64,000 nucleotides of DNA from Mugil cephalus (lineage: Eukaryota; Chordata; Actinopteri; Mugiliformes; Mugilidae): assembly GCF_022458985.1 (NCBI RefSeq), contig NC_061779.1, positions 15,545,001 through 15,609,000 of the forward strand. Direction: 5' to 3'. A model generated the notes under the pieces. It was not told where the DNA came from and searched no databases. It was given only the letters and a program-made list of their open reading frames with translations. Positions within the stretch are counted from its first letter, which is position 1. Each line of letters opens with the position of its first letter. The translations under genes and the position numbers were made by a program. Below, piece after piece: positions 36,498 through 49,600 of the stretch.

Positions 36498-39400
36498 TCA
36501 CTCTTCAATTCTGAGCCAGCCTTTTTTATAGTCTATCAGTAGCTCTAGGTAGTACTTCCACTCTGGCTCACTGTCATACCGGACCTCAAATATAGTCTTT
36601 AAGGGGTTGGTGTGAGCCTCGTGGATGCGCAGCACCTCTCCTCTGTACCACACCTCTGATTTGTCGTCCTCCTCGTACAGATGGTGGATCGTCTTTCCCA
36701 CCAGGTCCGGGTAGTAGAACCTCATGGCCCGGCGCGCCCTCTGGACGGCTGAGCGCAGGACCCACCTCCTCCTGTGTTCGGCGCTGTGGCAGGCGGACAA
36801 ATAGGGACAGTATTTAATCTTCAGGAGCGATTTTCTTTTGGCCGAGCTGCTAAGGGGTCTCAGAGCACGACAGAAGCTCCCCGTCCTCTGCCACCTGTCG
36901 GTCACTTTGGGCGTCCTCCTGTGAAGGTCCCCCTCGCCGCCGTCGGTTTGCGAGAGCGAGGGGTCGGCGAACGGCACCGAATCCGACACTGCTTGGTAAC
37001 GAGACTTTTTCCGGTTGAGGCCCTCACTGAACATCCTCCTCAGTTTGAGGATCATGCCCGTGCAGCTCTTGGCTCTGACCTGAGGTTTGGCCGGAGCGAG
37101 AGGCTGCAGCCCGGGGGGCTCCTCGGATTCTGCGTCGCTGGGAGACAAAGACAGCTCGTCCAACGCCAAAGGACACGTCCACGAATTCTCCAAGGTTTTG
37201 CTTTGTGGACTGAGCGAACGGTCGGCTCCTCTGCCGTCCTCGGCCCCGCGGGGCTCTTGGGAACCCCAGCTTTTCTCTATAAATGTGCTCAGAACGCCTT
37301 CAACTATTGTGTTTTCTACGCCACCCGCCTCTTCTTCATCTGACAGGCCGCTGTCTAGAAACGTACGCCTCGAGCTGCTCCTCACTCTGCTCTTTGTTCT
37401 ATTCGCGTCAAAATGCAATTGTGCTTCCTCGTCCTTCGGAAGTGTCTGTGGGTGTGATTCCGAGCAGGAGCCGGCAGAGGCTGCCGTGTCCCGGCTGTCA
37501 GACGCTTCAGAGCCTCCGTCTCGCTCTTTGTTTTCAGGAGCCATATCTAATCCTGCAACACAGGGGACACGGCCGTCAGGAGAGGTCAAAACATAGAGAG
37601 GGAATGTGCCGTGTGAATCAGGTTGGTGGAGAGATCATAGAATTTAGTGATTGAGGAAATATTAGATACAAGTGGTGAGCAAGTCAGGGAAAAAAAGGCC
37701 TGTTGCACTGTAATATGCAGGATAGTACAGCAGCCTTCCTCTTTTAGGTACATTACAAACCACTCCCAATGAAGGCTTATTTCCAGGTACTTTCCCCACA
37801 ACCAATGGACCCAGCAGTTTCCTCAATGCTATCATGATTATGTCATCTTCTGTCTTGCGTGGTCATCTGCTGACTCCGCTGTGAAGTATCTGCACTTATT
37901 AGTGTGAATTTCCGTTTGGTGAGTAACAACCATTATACTGGTGTTGTCACATGAAAGTCATAAAACATACTACAGGATTTATGTTAAAAATAAAAACGCA
38001 ACTAACTGATGAACCTTGTTTCCCTACAGGTGATTCCTAAGAGGCGAGCTAACCCCACAACACCCCAACTGCAGGTTGACGGATAGACACTCACAGAGCC
38101 CTCATTCAGCAAACAGGAACAATAAGAAACTATCCTATTAATGTCAGCTGACACGTGGTGATTGGACAGCATGATCCTCCACCATGAAACACCCTTTCAG
38201 CGGAGACAGAAGAAAAGGCTGTGGGAGTAAACACGGAGGCTGGGGCGAAGAGTCAGCTGCTACAGGAGATGCAACAGCGGGTGAGGCAGGAGAAACGCTC
38301 AGACGCCGAAATCAAGTGCTCCGAAATCATGTGGACTGATAACAACGTCAGCAGCGAGCGGAAATTCAATCAAGCCCAGTTCAGTAAGCAGATGCATGTG
38401 CTAGGAGGAATAATAGCCGTCGGAACACAAAGTGAAGTAAAAAGTCAGGTACTGGAGGGACGGGTCTTGGGATGTTCTACAAAAAAAAAAAAAGAAAAAA
38501 AAAAGAAAAGGCAACAAAATGTTCAACAAATCCCATGAAAAGACCAAAAAAATCAAAAAAGAAAAAAAAAAAAGCATTTCGTGTGCACCCAAAGCCTGAT
38601 ATAACCTGATTAACGGGATTGACAATATCCTTCATTATGATGAATATGTAGTTTTCCAGTCAAATGCACATCCTCCTTCCTGGAGTGGGGAAAAATGTGC
38701 ATTAGCATGTAACGAAAAAAAAACCCCTGCTGTTTATTACCGTTTAGTTTTATAAACTACAGCTGTAGTATGTGGTCAAATGTCACTAGGTCCTTCTTCA
38801 AAACTAGATATTTCTTGCCCCTTTTTAAGATATAAGCCATCAGTGGGAACAAAGGAGTGAGTAGCCTTAGCCTTTCACCCTTAAACACACATGAAGATTA
38901 AATAGTAACACAATCCCAGGTCAATAAAGATTTAGTGCCACTCTCTCCCTCTCTCTCTGGTTAAAGAGCACATACGTGGATTTTTGTTGCACACCTCAGA
39001 ACACAAACTTTCGTCCCTGGTACCCCCCCCTCCACCTTCTCTTGAAAGGTCAGGAAGGTAACAAATTCACGAGGGAGTTTTTAATTTTTCCACAAGCAGC
39101 CCGACTCTGTGTGCTTCCCTCCACCCACTAGCGACAGGTAATCATGCAGCTTCTTGTGAGTTCCTTATTTTAGTTTAGCAGACAGGTTCTTTTGCTTTAA
39201 AAAAATCAGGAAAACAAAGCAAAGAAGTGGTGAGATCGAGGGTCAGCATAAAAGATTAAATATACCTGGACTCTCTTTTGGACGTCAGGTGAGGTTGATT
39301 CTGTAAAAAATAAATGGATTTTATATTGAATAATTATTCTTTACTATGATGCAGAAGGGCCAGTAAGGCAGAAAACATGACCACCCCAAGAACTGCTTGA

Positions 39401-42400
39401 GGGCAATGCTACAGAAAATATAATGCTTTGGAATAAAAATGTTGAAGAACCATCAAATCACACGGTGCACCCGAAGGGGATTTTCATGATCTGCAAACTA
39501 AGGCAAGAAGCACTGTTTGGTGGTCATGTTACTAAAATCACGTGGTCAAAGTATCAAACTAGGTGCTGGATCTTTAAAGGAAAACTGAGAAACTGAGACT
39601 CTGCTCAACTACCTGAAACAATATCATGAATTAAAACACATTTTCAAGCCTTCGGTTTACATGGGCATCTGTACACAAGGGCGATATCCATTCATTTCCT
39701 GCCACCTTCATGAACATGTGTTTACTTGCAGCACAGGTCAAATAAGGTGCCCAGTAATGCCTCAGGAGGGGTGATTAGCACACCTGTCAACAACACCTGT
39801 CATTTGGAAAGTCTGGCATGGAAGTGCCAATAGGTCAAACTACAGTATGCAATTCCAGATGTGGAAGAAGAACTAAAAGGCTTTGTAACCAACATTACAT
39901 CACTGCAATTCCCCTTTTACTAGAAAAAAAAACCAAACACTTTCTGTTTTAAACACACTACTGTGCTTTTAGTACGTCTGAAGTGAACACATACTCACCC
40001 AGATGCTGACAGACGCAGGTGTAATACAAAAGGTTGACCACGTCCACGTAGATGTCCGGCAGGTGTTTGAGGGACATCAGCCTCCTGAGCTTGGAGGAGA
40101 AGGCTCGTTTGTGGAGCTGGATGAGGATCTTCTCCTCGGACAGCGTCGTGGGCCGCAGCTCCACTTTGTGCTCCTGCAGGACCTGGTCGATGAAGCTGCC
40201 CTGGACCATCGGGAACAGCAGCTCCTTTATCACGAGCATAGGTAGAAACACGGCTCCCGCCCGCATGACATGGGGAAAAGGACAGCGCTCCTGGGTGGTG
40301 TACTCTCTCAACCTCTCGAGGACCTTGTTGAGGGCCGACTTAATCTCCTCATTGAGCCACGTCTCTCTGACTTTTACCCCCAGCATGCAGGACACTTTCT
40401 GGACTTTGGATGACGAGGACGCAGGTTCAATAATTTTCAGCTGAGACAACCACTTTTTGAGGCCCTGCTCTGAAGAGGCTGACACAGATTTGGATATTAG
40501 CTTGCAGAACGACTGGTGCAGCTCAATGAAGTGCTTGCGAACTGGCAGCTGGATCTCTTGCTTTGGTACGGATTCGGCCACCGGCTGTGCGGGTGGCTCC
40601 TCAGGGGGTGCAGCAGAACCGCAACGTTTGATAACGGGGATAATTATTTTGTAGGTTGAAAGTTTAAGAGACTGGGGAGGAATGTTTCTGAAACTATGTT
40701 TGTTCTCTGCTTGTAGCTGAGATGGAGTACTCGATTCGGGTTGAATGGTGTCTGTGTGTTGGTGCGGCGTACTCGTGTCATCCTGAGACGGTTTAGACTC
40801 TTCAGAAGTGTCCGTTTCACCCGTTACCGGGGACTTACTTTCAGATTCAACAGATTCACGCTTCTCTGTCAACGACGTGGGCTCGCTGTCCGGTGGAACC
40901 GTCGCATCAAGCTCTTTTTTGAGTGTCACTATGCTGCAGTCATTTTGGCTAACCCGAGCCTCCACAGAGTTGTTGATATCTGATGGATCTACTTTCTCCA
41001 CCTTAATATGTTTAGGTCCAGTGACGTCTACAACAGTCTTATCTGTCTGGCCGTCTGATGGACTGATTTCTTTGGAAACTAGACAGACCGCAGGCTGCTG
41101 GTCACATCGGTCTGACCTCTTCTCCTTGCCGTCTGGCCTGGCTTTGACGTCATGCTGCACAGAAGACTGGACGGCTCTGTGAGGGATTCTGCCTGGAAAT
41201 AACACTCCAGAGGCCTGCAGGTATGCTTGGTATGGTGCCAGGCTGAAGACCGTGTCAATAACTGGCATAGGAGGGGAGTAATTTTTAATTCCTACTTTGA
41301 CATTCTCCTTTTCCAGCCGCTGTTGTTTTTTAGCGGGCTCCACTTCATATAAATCCATATCCTCCTTTTTTACTTTGACAGGTGGAGATGAGTGAGAAAC
41401 GCTTCTTTTCAGGGACTCTTTCTGAACAGGGGTTCCAAAGCTTGACACAGAGCCACCGTGTTTACTTTCTGTTGCGACAGCCGGGGAATAAAGAATTTTT
41501 CTGAGATTAGGTGCAGCTGCATGGATTCGATCTGAAATGCGATTGGGGGACTGGGGCGGCCATGCTGCCGGGGAAACAGGAATGCTTTTTGGCTGTTTCG
41601 GGCAAGTCACTTGGGCTTCGCGGGAGGAATAGTCCAGGATTCTGTCCATGCTCAAGCCAGCTGGTGGAATGACAGGGGGGTCTGCGTGCAGGTTGGCGAG
41701 TGGAGGAAAAAATCTGCTAATTTGTATGTTGGATGGTGAGACGCCAGGTTGGCTCAGGCGTCTGCTAGGGCTGGCGTGGTCCACACGCAGATACGGCGAG
41801 GAACTATGTGGCTGATCAACATGGAGGCCGGGGTTAGGTTTGTCCTTAGAAGCCATGGGGTGACTCACATGTTGTCTGGATTGCGAAACATTTACGTGAC
41901 CAGAGTGATAACTAGACGGTGAATGTTGCCTTTTTAGAGGGGCTCTTATTTGGCTTGCATTTAAATTAAATCTTGGAACCGAATAGTATTGATAGTCAAA
42001 GCCCTGCAGAAAGGAATGATTTGGCAACATTTCACCGCTAGGCAAAGGAATTTCAGCATGAAGCGGATGAGGCACTATGTAATGCTCCCGAGGATTTGAG
42101 ATTGCATGTTTATGGATAACAGGCACATCTTCTCTCTGCTTACAGCCACTATCTTTACACCGTGTCCTGTTTTCTACCTCCACATTTGCCTGAGGGTAGT
42201 AAAACACTGGGTGCTGCGCTAGCTGGCCATATTTGGACATGGGAGAATGTTCCTGATAAACCTCTGAGGTCATATGCTCATATGTTGGATGGGAGGGGTA
42301 TAGGCTGGGGTAGCCTCTGGGGGATGTCTGTAAAGGCTGGCCGTGCTCACTTAAAGAGCCAAACAGTGCGCGAGTCGGTGTGCAGGGGTAGCGGCTGTAG

Positions 42401-43185
42401 TTTGGCTCAATCATACCAGGCAGAGTCCTTGCCCTACCTGGGCTGTACGCCTCCACAGCCATCCTCTTCAGTCGGTCTGCACTTGGCTCAAACTGTAAGC
42501 CTCTCTGTTGCCGCAGTGCATCCTCTGCCTTCCTCTGAATAGGCAGCCTTTCGGTGTACTGACCATCAGTCTGCATCCAATCGTGCTCATACACAGTGTT
42601 CGGTATCCTGGGAGAGCCATGTTCCAGGCTGTATCTGTGTCCCGTCAGGCAACCCAGTTCACTACAGCAGGGGTTACGTCCATACACCGGCTTAGGAATC
42701 GCCAGGTAAACCGACTTTTCCGAATGGGTAGACGAATTCTGACCTCCAGTTTTTTTGACCGCTGCTGATGCGGAGGCCGACGGACTTCTGTTCTCAGGAC
42801 TTTTTGTGTATAGCACAAAGCCCTGTTTTAGCGGCGTGTGGCGCTTGGCCGAAGAATGGGAATGGCCCTCTTCTGAAAAACTGCCGTCCTGCCTGTGAAT
42901 TGTGTGGTTTTTCCCTTCCACAGCAGAGACGCGATTCATAGGACTCGCGCTACCCAGCACAGACGTCTCCGGCCTGGTCCAAACAGGGGTGAACGCTGCC
43001 CGCTCTCTTCCTCTGGGGTCGTAAGTAAAGCAGGCTCCGTTGTACCGCAGCGTCTCCTTACCCAGGAAGTCAGGCGTGCTTTGTGGTTTGGACAGTCCCG
43101 CAGGTGACATCGTCCCATCGAATAGTGGCATCTTGCTTCGGAACGCTGGGTCGGCGAGGGTCTGCATCGAGTCACTGCTCATCAT
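36498..43185 (-). CDS. c15orf39: C15orf39 ortholog with a C-terminal spindlin-like exon
   Basis: The function is not established. Two coding exons, 39999-43185 and 36498-37552, join in phase (CTG G / GA TTA GAT) to give 1413 residues. The first exon ends at a consensus donor (CTGG/gtgagtatg), and the second starts after ttgcag. The long first part is mostly disordered and Ser/Pro-rich. Blocks shared with human C15orf39 include PPMPVIDTVFSLAPY (about residues 636-650) and CPFPHV..RAG followed by VLQEHKVELRPTTLSEE (about 965-1010), ending LKHLPDIY. The second exon adds a Ser-rich linker, a basic stretch (KSLLKIKYCPYL) and a spin/Ssty-type repeat at about 1345-1412 (VGKTIHHLYEEDD, YYLELLIDYKKGWLRIEE). 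The human protein is 1047 residues and, as I recall it, lacks this domain. An intervening exon in 37553-39998 cannot be excluded. Confidence 0.88.
37553..39998 (-). other. C15orf39 intron between the two coding exons
   Basis: About 2.4 kb. It contains A-rich runs around 38480-38575 and a purine-rich open frame at 38221-38538 on the plus strand that I do not believe is a gene. No additional exon with good splice sites was found on the minus strand. Confidence 0.5.
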
Positions 43186-43224
43186 ATCATAACTTTTGAT
43201 GGTTCACCGATGTAGCTCCAAAAC

Positions 43225-46200
43225 CTATGAACACAAAAACAATTAGGACACATCATGAGACACTTAAAGAGGCATTGGTTTGATTATCTTGACTAAACTC
43301 CCTCCTCAGACACTTGATACGACAGCAGGGCAAAAATAAATAAAGTATAATAAATAAAGTAATAAATAAAGATAGCCTCACAAATGATGACTCTAAAAGC
43401 TTATCACACACATTATCAGCCCTTATCAGCTAATGCTCATGAATGTTGAACAAAACAAATGGTAAAGAAGGTATTGTCAGAGGGCTATGCGAAGGGGAAT
43501 TTATGCAAAGAATCCCAGTGAACTACAAACACTTAAAACAAACACATTTTTCTGCAGGCAGACAGTGAGACAGACAACATGTTGCAATAAACAACAATAG
43601 TTCTTCTTTTACAATCTCCGGCCCTATTTGTTTTCAGAGGTGACGTAATAGCCACATATGACTGAGAACAGTCTTCCCTGAAGTAATGAGTCAGTACAAA
43701 AATGAGAAATCGCAATGTGACAAATGAGATATTGCAATTCGTTTGTGCCGTATTCGACGGATTGTGGTTTTCGGGCGCCCTCACATCTAAACCATTTGGC
43801 ATCGCCTCTGTCAGCAAACGGCAGACGAAGTGGACACAGAGTTTCTATTCTGCATTTCTTAATGCGAACCTGCAGTTGTACCACAGTTCCCTTTTCACAT
43901 ACTTTTTCACTGTTTGGGGCATTTGCAGCTTCTTCTGAGTCAAAAAAAACACACAAAAAAAAAAAAAAAAAAAAAACAGCAGAAGCAGAATCAGCAGAGT
44001 ATTTTAAAGAACTGGCTAAAAATGTCTTTTTTGTGTGTAACCAGCTGCCCACGAGCAAAGACGACACCCAGTTAAATATTATAAATGACGAGAAACAACG
44101 TTAAAGTTGATCATTTGATCAGCTTCAAGATTCAAGATTATTTATTGTCATTTTTCACTGTGTACCTGCACGCAGAAGTGTTGTTTCTCGTCAGTGGTGT
44201 GTAGCTAAAGGGGGGGGGGGGTTTCTTGGATGCCTTTCAGCTGATGCTTGCGTACCTTCTCCCTGAGGGCAGTAGGGACAAGATGTGACGGGAGGGACGA
44301 TGTGAGTCTCTAATGATGAAGATGGCTTTATGGATGCAGCGCTGCTCGTATATTTCCAACAAACAGGGATCAGCGCTGATGATCTTGCAAGTCTATACAC
44401 TTACAAGACACTGCTATGCAACATGTGCCTCTTTGACCCATTGCTGGTCTGCACCTCAGGCAGGCAGACAGGATGGCTGGCTGCCTGCCTGCCTCCCTTT
44501 GTCAAACAATGCTGCAAGTGTTTTGTGACAGTGACCATAACGGTCATGTAAAGCACTAGGGGAAAACGGACTAGACGTCATACTCCGTTCCCTTGAGAAG
44601 TGTGATCACGCAGTCTGAAATGTCATGCTGTTAAATTTAAAATATGCAACACTGTGGTTAAGAAACGCAAAAAAAAAGAAAAAAATGGAAGATGTTTTTA
44701 AGAGATTGGCCCCGGCCCCGGAGATCCACAAATAATCCACTGCTCTGCCTCTGACAAAAAGGATACACGTCGAAGCTGCATTAGACATCTGGCGTGTTTA
44801 AAAAATGATAAACGAACAGCCCGCGTAAGAGACGGAAAACCCAGATACCCGCACATGTGAGAGCTGGGACGTTCGGCTTGGGGGAAAAGACTAAAAAAGA
44901 CTAAAAAAAAAAAAAATACCCGCTCCCCTTGAATTTACCCCTTTCATGGTAATGTTTACGCCCGCTCAACCCATGAACCTGGCATTTCCAATGGGCCCTT
45001 GAAAGCAGCACCATGCAACAGCTGGAGCAGAACACAACTTCATGGTGGACCTAGATAAAATGAAAAAATATCTATTTTGATATTGATCTCCTGTCCACAT
45101 TACTCCATCTAAACCTGCCGCCTCTCGTCAGTGTGCAAAATTATAGCATATGCCAGTATATTTTTAAACAGTCTGTATCCAGTCTGGTGAACCCAGGTAT
45201 CAAACTGTACAAACTGTAACAGAATGAAATGAGAATAATGTCTGAGATGCATCTGCAGGCTGCGCGGGTGGGGGGGGCAAAGAACTGATCCTCAACTGTA
45301 ACCTGACACATGGCGTTATTAAGTGCTCATCCAGGTTCATGACAGCCAGTACACAGCCCTGCAGTGCAAACAGATGTTATCAGCTCCTCATCCTGTTGAC
45401 ACCTTTCAGGCAAGTGGTACCTACAGAGCTATGCTTTATCTGCGTACAGCGAGGAGACATGCGGTTTGTGTACAAGAGGAAACTGCGCAGAGGTGTTTTC
45501 AACGGACTGAAAGCCACACTCTTGTCAAGTTGGTGTGGGTGCTCGCGTGTGTGTGTCCTCCCACTCCCGTGATGTATAGGGCAAGGTTGATGGAGAGCGT
45601 GACTTCCGAAACTCAAACCGTCTCAGAGCTCCAAACCACGCGAGAAAAGTGTCAACACGCTAAAGATTCACTTCACTCCGGCGAGTCTGATAATCATTAA
45701 CGATATGTTCGTTAACCAATTAGTCTGACAGGTCAAGGGATGTGGGGAGAATATGTCACCATGTTAAAATGACATATGTATTATATATATACACATAAAC
45801 AAAATGAATATGCATACATATAAAATACATTTCGATTTCCGCCTACTTTTTATTCCGCCAATAAAAACGACTCACGTCCACACATAAAAACGGAACTTTA
45901 AAAAAAAAGAAAAAAAAAAAAAAGGTTCACAGCCTTCACAGCCTCTCTGGACATCGGAGCAGACAGTAATGCGCATATATTTGCTTCCCGGGAGGAACAT
46001 GGAAACTGTCAATACTTGATATCCTGTCTGCACGAACGGCCAAAAATAGTAGGATGGAAATCTAACAATTTACGCGTTCCCATAACGCGCCCCACGCAGG
46101 TTGCGAAAGCGTTAGTCAAAAACCACAGCAGAAAACTAAAACCGCACTGTGGCAAAGTACAATAACGAGTATTCAAGCCTTCAACAAAAACTGAGGATGC

Positions 46201-46390
46201 AGGAGGACGGCGGCTGTGTGGAATGCTTTCACATTATCTGTTGAGCTCCAAGAGGACACTCGGATAAACTACTAAAAAAAATAATAATAATAATAATAAA
46301 AAAACTTTTCATTGACTTTATTTATTTCTACATTCTGCACAACAATCTGCTGTCAATGAGCGACACTGAGAGGTGGATAAGTTTGCTTAC
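43225..46390 (-). other. C15orf39 intron 1 (between 5'UTR exon and coding exon)
   Basis: The coding exon begins after a tag acceptor at 43225-43227, and a consensus donor closes the upstream non-coding exon at 46391. The intron holds a LINE 3' fragment, poly-A runs (about 43950-43976, 44909-44920 and 45899-45923) and an A/T-rich stretch near 45780. No coding exon was found. Confidence 0.6.
44120..44400 (-). mobile_element. LINE 3' fragment (L2/Rex-like clade)
   Basis: Minus-strand translation gives LEIYEQRCIHKAIFII and then HILSLLPSGRRYASIS. This matches the C-terminus of fish non-LTR reverse transcriptases of the type 'LPSLqdIYeqRc..KA..II.D.sHPs..lf.LLPSGRRYrsi'. The end, about 44120-44150, reads tgacaataaataatcttgaa followed by tcttgaagc, the usual short-repeat tail of this family. 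Only about 280 bp remain, 5'-truncated as is normal for LINEs. Confidence 0.8.
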
Positions 46391-46615
46391 CTCGCCGCTG
46401 GGACAAATGAATCCACAGCGTCTCCATGAAAGACAACTTCAGAGGCTGGAATCTGTCCACCCGGATGCGCCGCGATCGGCACCAAACGGAACGAAGCGAG
46501 TGCCCCGGGCAAAAGGTCGGCGTGCGTCTGGCCAGGGCTCCACGAGGCTTTTGGAGAAGTTAACAAACCGAAGAAAAGACAAAAGCGAGGAGGAGGATGG
46601 TCTTTGATCAATAGG
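46391..46615 (-). other. Predicted 5' non-coding exon and start region of C15orf39
   Basis: The minus strand ends in a strong donor (GGCGAG/gtaagc) at 46391. The region is G/C- and CpG-rich compared with its surroundings, as expected at a promoter. The right edge (transcription start) is a guess. It contains one ATG (46427) that opens a short upstream ORF. Confidence 0.5.
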
Positions 46616-49600
46616 CGGAGTCACGCCCTGCGTCTATTCACGGCTCATTTTCTACACATGTGATGTTTTCCTGCTGGTGACTTTCTCGCCTTCTCTTCTT
46701 TTTCTTCTTTCTTTTAAATTTAATTATTTTTATTCTTGCGTGGCTTGTATCACAACGGCAACTTCTGCCGCCGCCGCCACCTAAATTGAACTCAAGAGTC
46801 ACGTTTGTTTCCACTGTCAGATAACGCAAGTGTGCGCTATTGATTTTTTCTCGGGTTCACGCCTCCCTCCGTTTCCCAAATCCGAGTTTCCTTACACCTA
46901 TCTGACAGTCTTTCGCGGAATTGAAGCGCTCGTCATCAAAGAAAAAAAAAAGAAGAAGGAGAAGAAGAGGAAGCTCGGATATATTTCACTGCGTGAACAG
47001 CAACATAAGAAATCGAGTTAAAACATTTAACATTTTTTCTTTTTAAAAATCCCACCACTTCCTCTCCTCTTCGTGTCGCCAACAGTTTTGGCCAAGGTTT
47101 ATATAATCCGATGATTTTTTATTTTTTTTTACAATCAAGTGAACTACGGCCCGCATTCCTGGCTCGTGGCTTCCTTCCGCGCAGGTTTGGCTCGAGCGTG
47201 GGGAGGAAAAGTTGTATTGATATGGAACAAGAAAATTTGGCACAAGAGTGTGTTTTAATGGCTGGTGACAGATGAGCTGTGGGGTGAAGCAACGGCTCCA
47301 ATGAGGTGCAGAGAAAACGAAAGATATTCTCTCTCTCTCTCTCTCTTTTTTTAACGAGGACTCAACTTGCCGTATGTAAATAGATTACACAGACAAAAAC
47401 ATGGCTCTGGATTTTATCACAGCGTTGCCGTTTGTTGACCTCGCCATAGTAGTTAATGATTGACTACAGTTAACCAAAGTTAAAATCAGGTCAGTTATTA
47501 CCTAAGGCTGACCGTTTCCTCTTGTCTTTTATCGTGCCCCATATTTTACCTTACAATCACTTTGCTCACTCGGCATTAGTGCCAGTAGGGTAGTAATAAT
47601 AGCAGCGCGTCATTCTGCTGCTCGGTGCTTTGGAAACTAATCGCATCCACTGAACCCGAATTCTTCCACTCTCGCTCGATTTATGCTGTGAATGAGTTAA
47701 TTTCTCGCTGCACTTGCATCATACCTGTCCCCCTTCACCCGTGAGCCGCAGTCTAATTTACGTGTCCCTTGGGCCTGTCACAGTTTGGTCTAGACAAGTA
47801 TGGATGGCTTCTATCACTCCCGGGGACCCGGCGCGGGTAAAGAGATGCTCACCAGGAGGTTTGACCGGGGGAAGGAGGCAGGGATGTTTTTGTGCCCCCA
47901 CGGAGCGCTCTCGACATTCGCGCTCCCCCATTTCCAGTTACCATGGCATCACAGCTCCAGGCTAACCAACACAAGGCATCAAGGGGCAAAACAGGCACCT
48001 TCAAACACACAAGATAAAAAAAAACAAAATAAAGGATGCATTAAAACATACATTACTGCACTCAGTTGTGAGACTCACAAAGTGGCTTTGTTATAATGGA
48101 GGCCCCGTCTGTGAATGATTACACAGAGAATGATTGGCCTGGTTCTAGATTTCGTTCCAAGTCGTCTGCTGTCTCTTTATCACCTGATAACTGTATATAT
48201 AGCTGCAGCAGTCATGCATAGGTAATGTTTTTTTTTTTTTCCCTCTGTGAACCTCATTCTGTTAAATATAGGCTGCACGGGACATATGATTCATATTACT
48301 CGTATACACATTAAACTCAAGGATCCTCGAAGATTCATTCAACAAAAAATATGTAAATGGTAAACATGAATTTAACAGGCATGCGAGCGAATCCATGTTG
48401 TGTTTACCACTTTGAAGCATGTCAGAGTCTATACAGTGACTTGTGGTGACACGGGGAGCAGAGCAGGTAATCTCTCAGGATGCAGGGTGTGATGAAACAG
48501 TCTTGAATGTTCCCAGAGGCCGGCAATACGCGTCGAGCCAAGAGACCAGTTGAGTTGCATCAGGCACAGAAGCTGCACATGTGCACAGATAATGACACAC
48601 ACGATTTATGGTTAACTCGTGGGGTAATGTATTGAGTGCTGTAGGCGCATGCAAGTTATCTTTTAACGCGCTTATGAATTCTTGATGGACTTGATGATGT
48701 TGTGGTTCAGTACGGAAAATAAAAGTTTTTAAAAGGAATTATGGGGAGCTGGGATCAAATTCATGTGTGCATGCAACACATGGTGTAGTCTATGGTCCTG
48801 TTCCCGTCCCTCTTTCTGTTTCTGGGTTTACCAGCTGTCTATAACAACTTTACCACCGATAATAATATCTCTGTATAATCAAATATCCTCCACTGCCATG
48901 GCTCCCAGGGGTTTGGACATGTTTGGTTAATGCATCCGTTATCACCAAGCAATATTTCCTTCCTTCACATTTATTTAATTCTATATAGTCCATACCAGCT
49001 GTCGGGTGTAAAATACCAGATGTAAGGAGACAATATTTCTTTTAATTTAATTTGTTTAAAATTGTGGAGTGAGATAAGAAACCGTATATAAGGAGAGCGT
49101 TGGAGCTGAATGGTGGGGGATTCTACAATTGGCACCACAGCCTCCCTCAGATTCGGTCTTTTGAATTTTTTTTAAATGGAGGATAAGTCTTGTCACCGGT
49201 GATCACTTCTTTTTATTGATGCATTGATGCACAACAGTGGCAAATAAAATTGCTTTGACTGTAAAGTAGATGGTGAAGAAAAACAACAGGGACCTCGTTC
49301 CTTCTCTTGATCTCATTTAAGCCACACAATGCAAAGCAGCAACAATTATCCATATATACCTGTTGTACTCGTTTCAAGTTGAATGTACATTGTGTACCGT
49401 ACTGTGAGTGAAAGTAGCACTGAATTCCATCACCGCTGGCAAATTTAAAGCCGTACTTTCTTATTGTTGACATGTTTATCATCTTTATCATTTGATATTT
49501 TCATTTACATGTTGTAACTCAAGACTTGTTGTACTTGTATGTTCGTTGTGTGGTCAGTTGACTGTGGGTGTTTCTGGTTGTCGGATTGTTGCTGGATTAA

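Noticed and set aside
36774-37596. Several long plus-strand frames opposite the C15orf39 second coding exon
   Set aside because: They are antisense shadows of a G/C-rich coding exon. The minus-strand frame has phase-compatible splicing and a recognisable domain; these have neither.
38221-38538. 105-codon plus-strand frame with a Gln/Glu-rich stretch (SQLLQEMQQRVRQEKRSD)
   Set aside because: It begins with GTG rather than ATG, ends in a low-complexity poly-Lys from an A-rich repeat, has no convincing splice context, and lies in a C15orf39 intron.
47800-48096. 98-codon plus-strand frame beginning MDGFYHSRGPGAG in a CpG-rich stretch
   Set aside because: No recognisable family, no good splice sites, and the second half runs into A-rich low-complexity sequence. 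Composition alone explains it.
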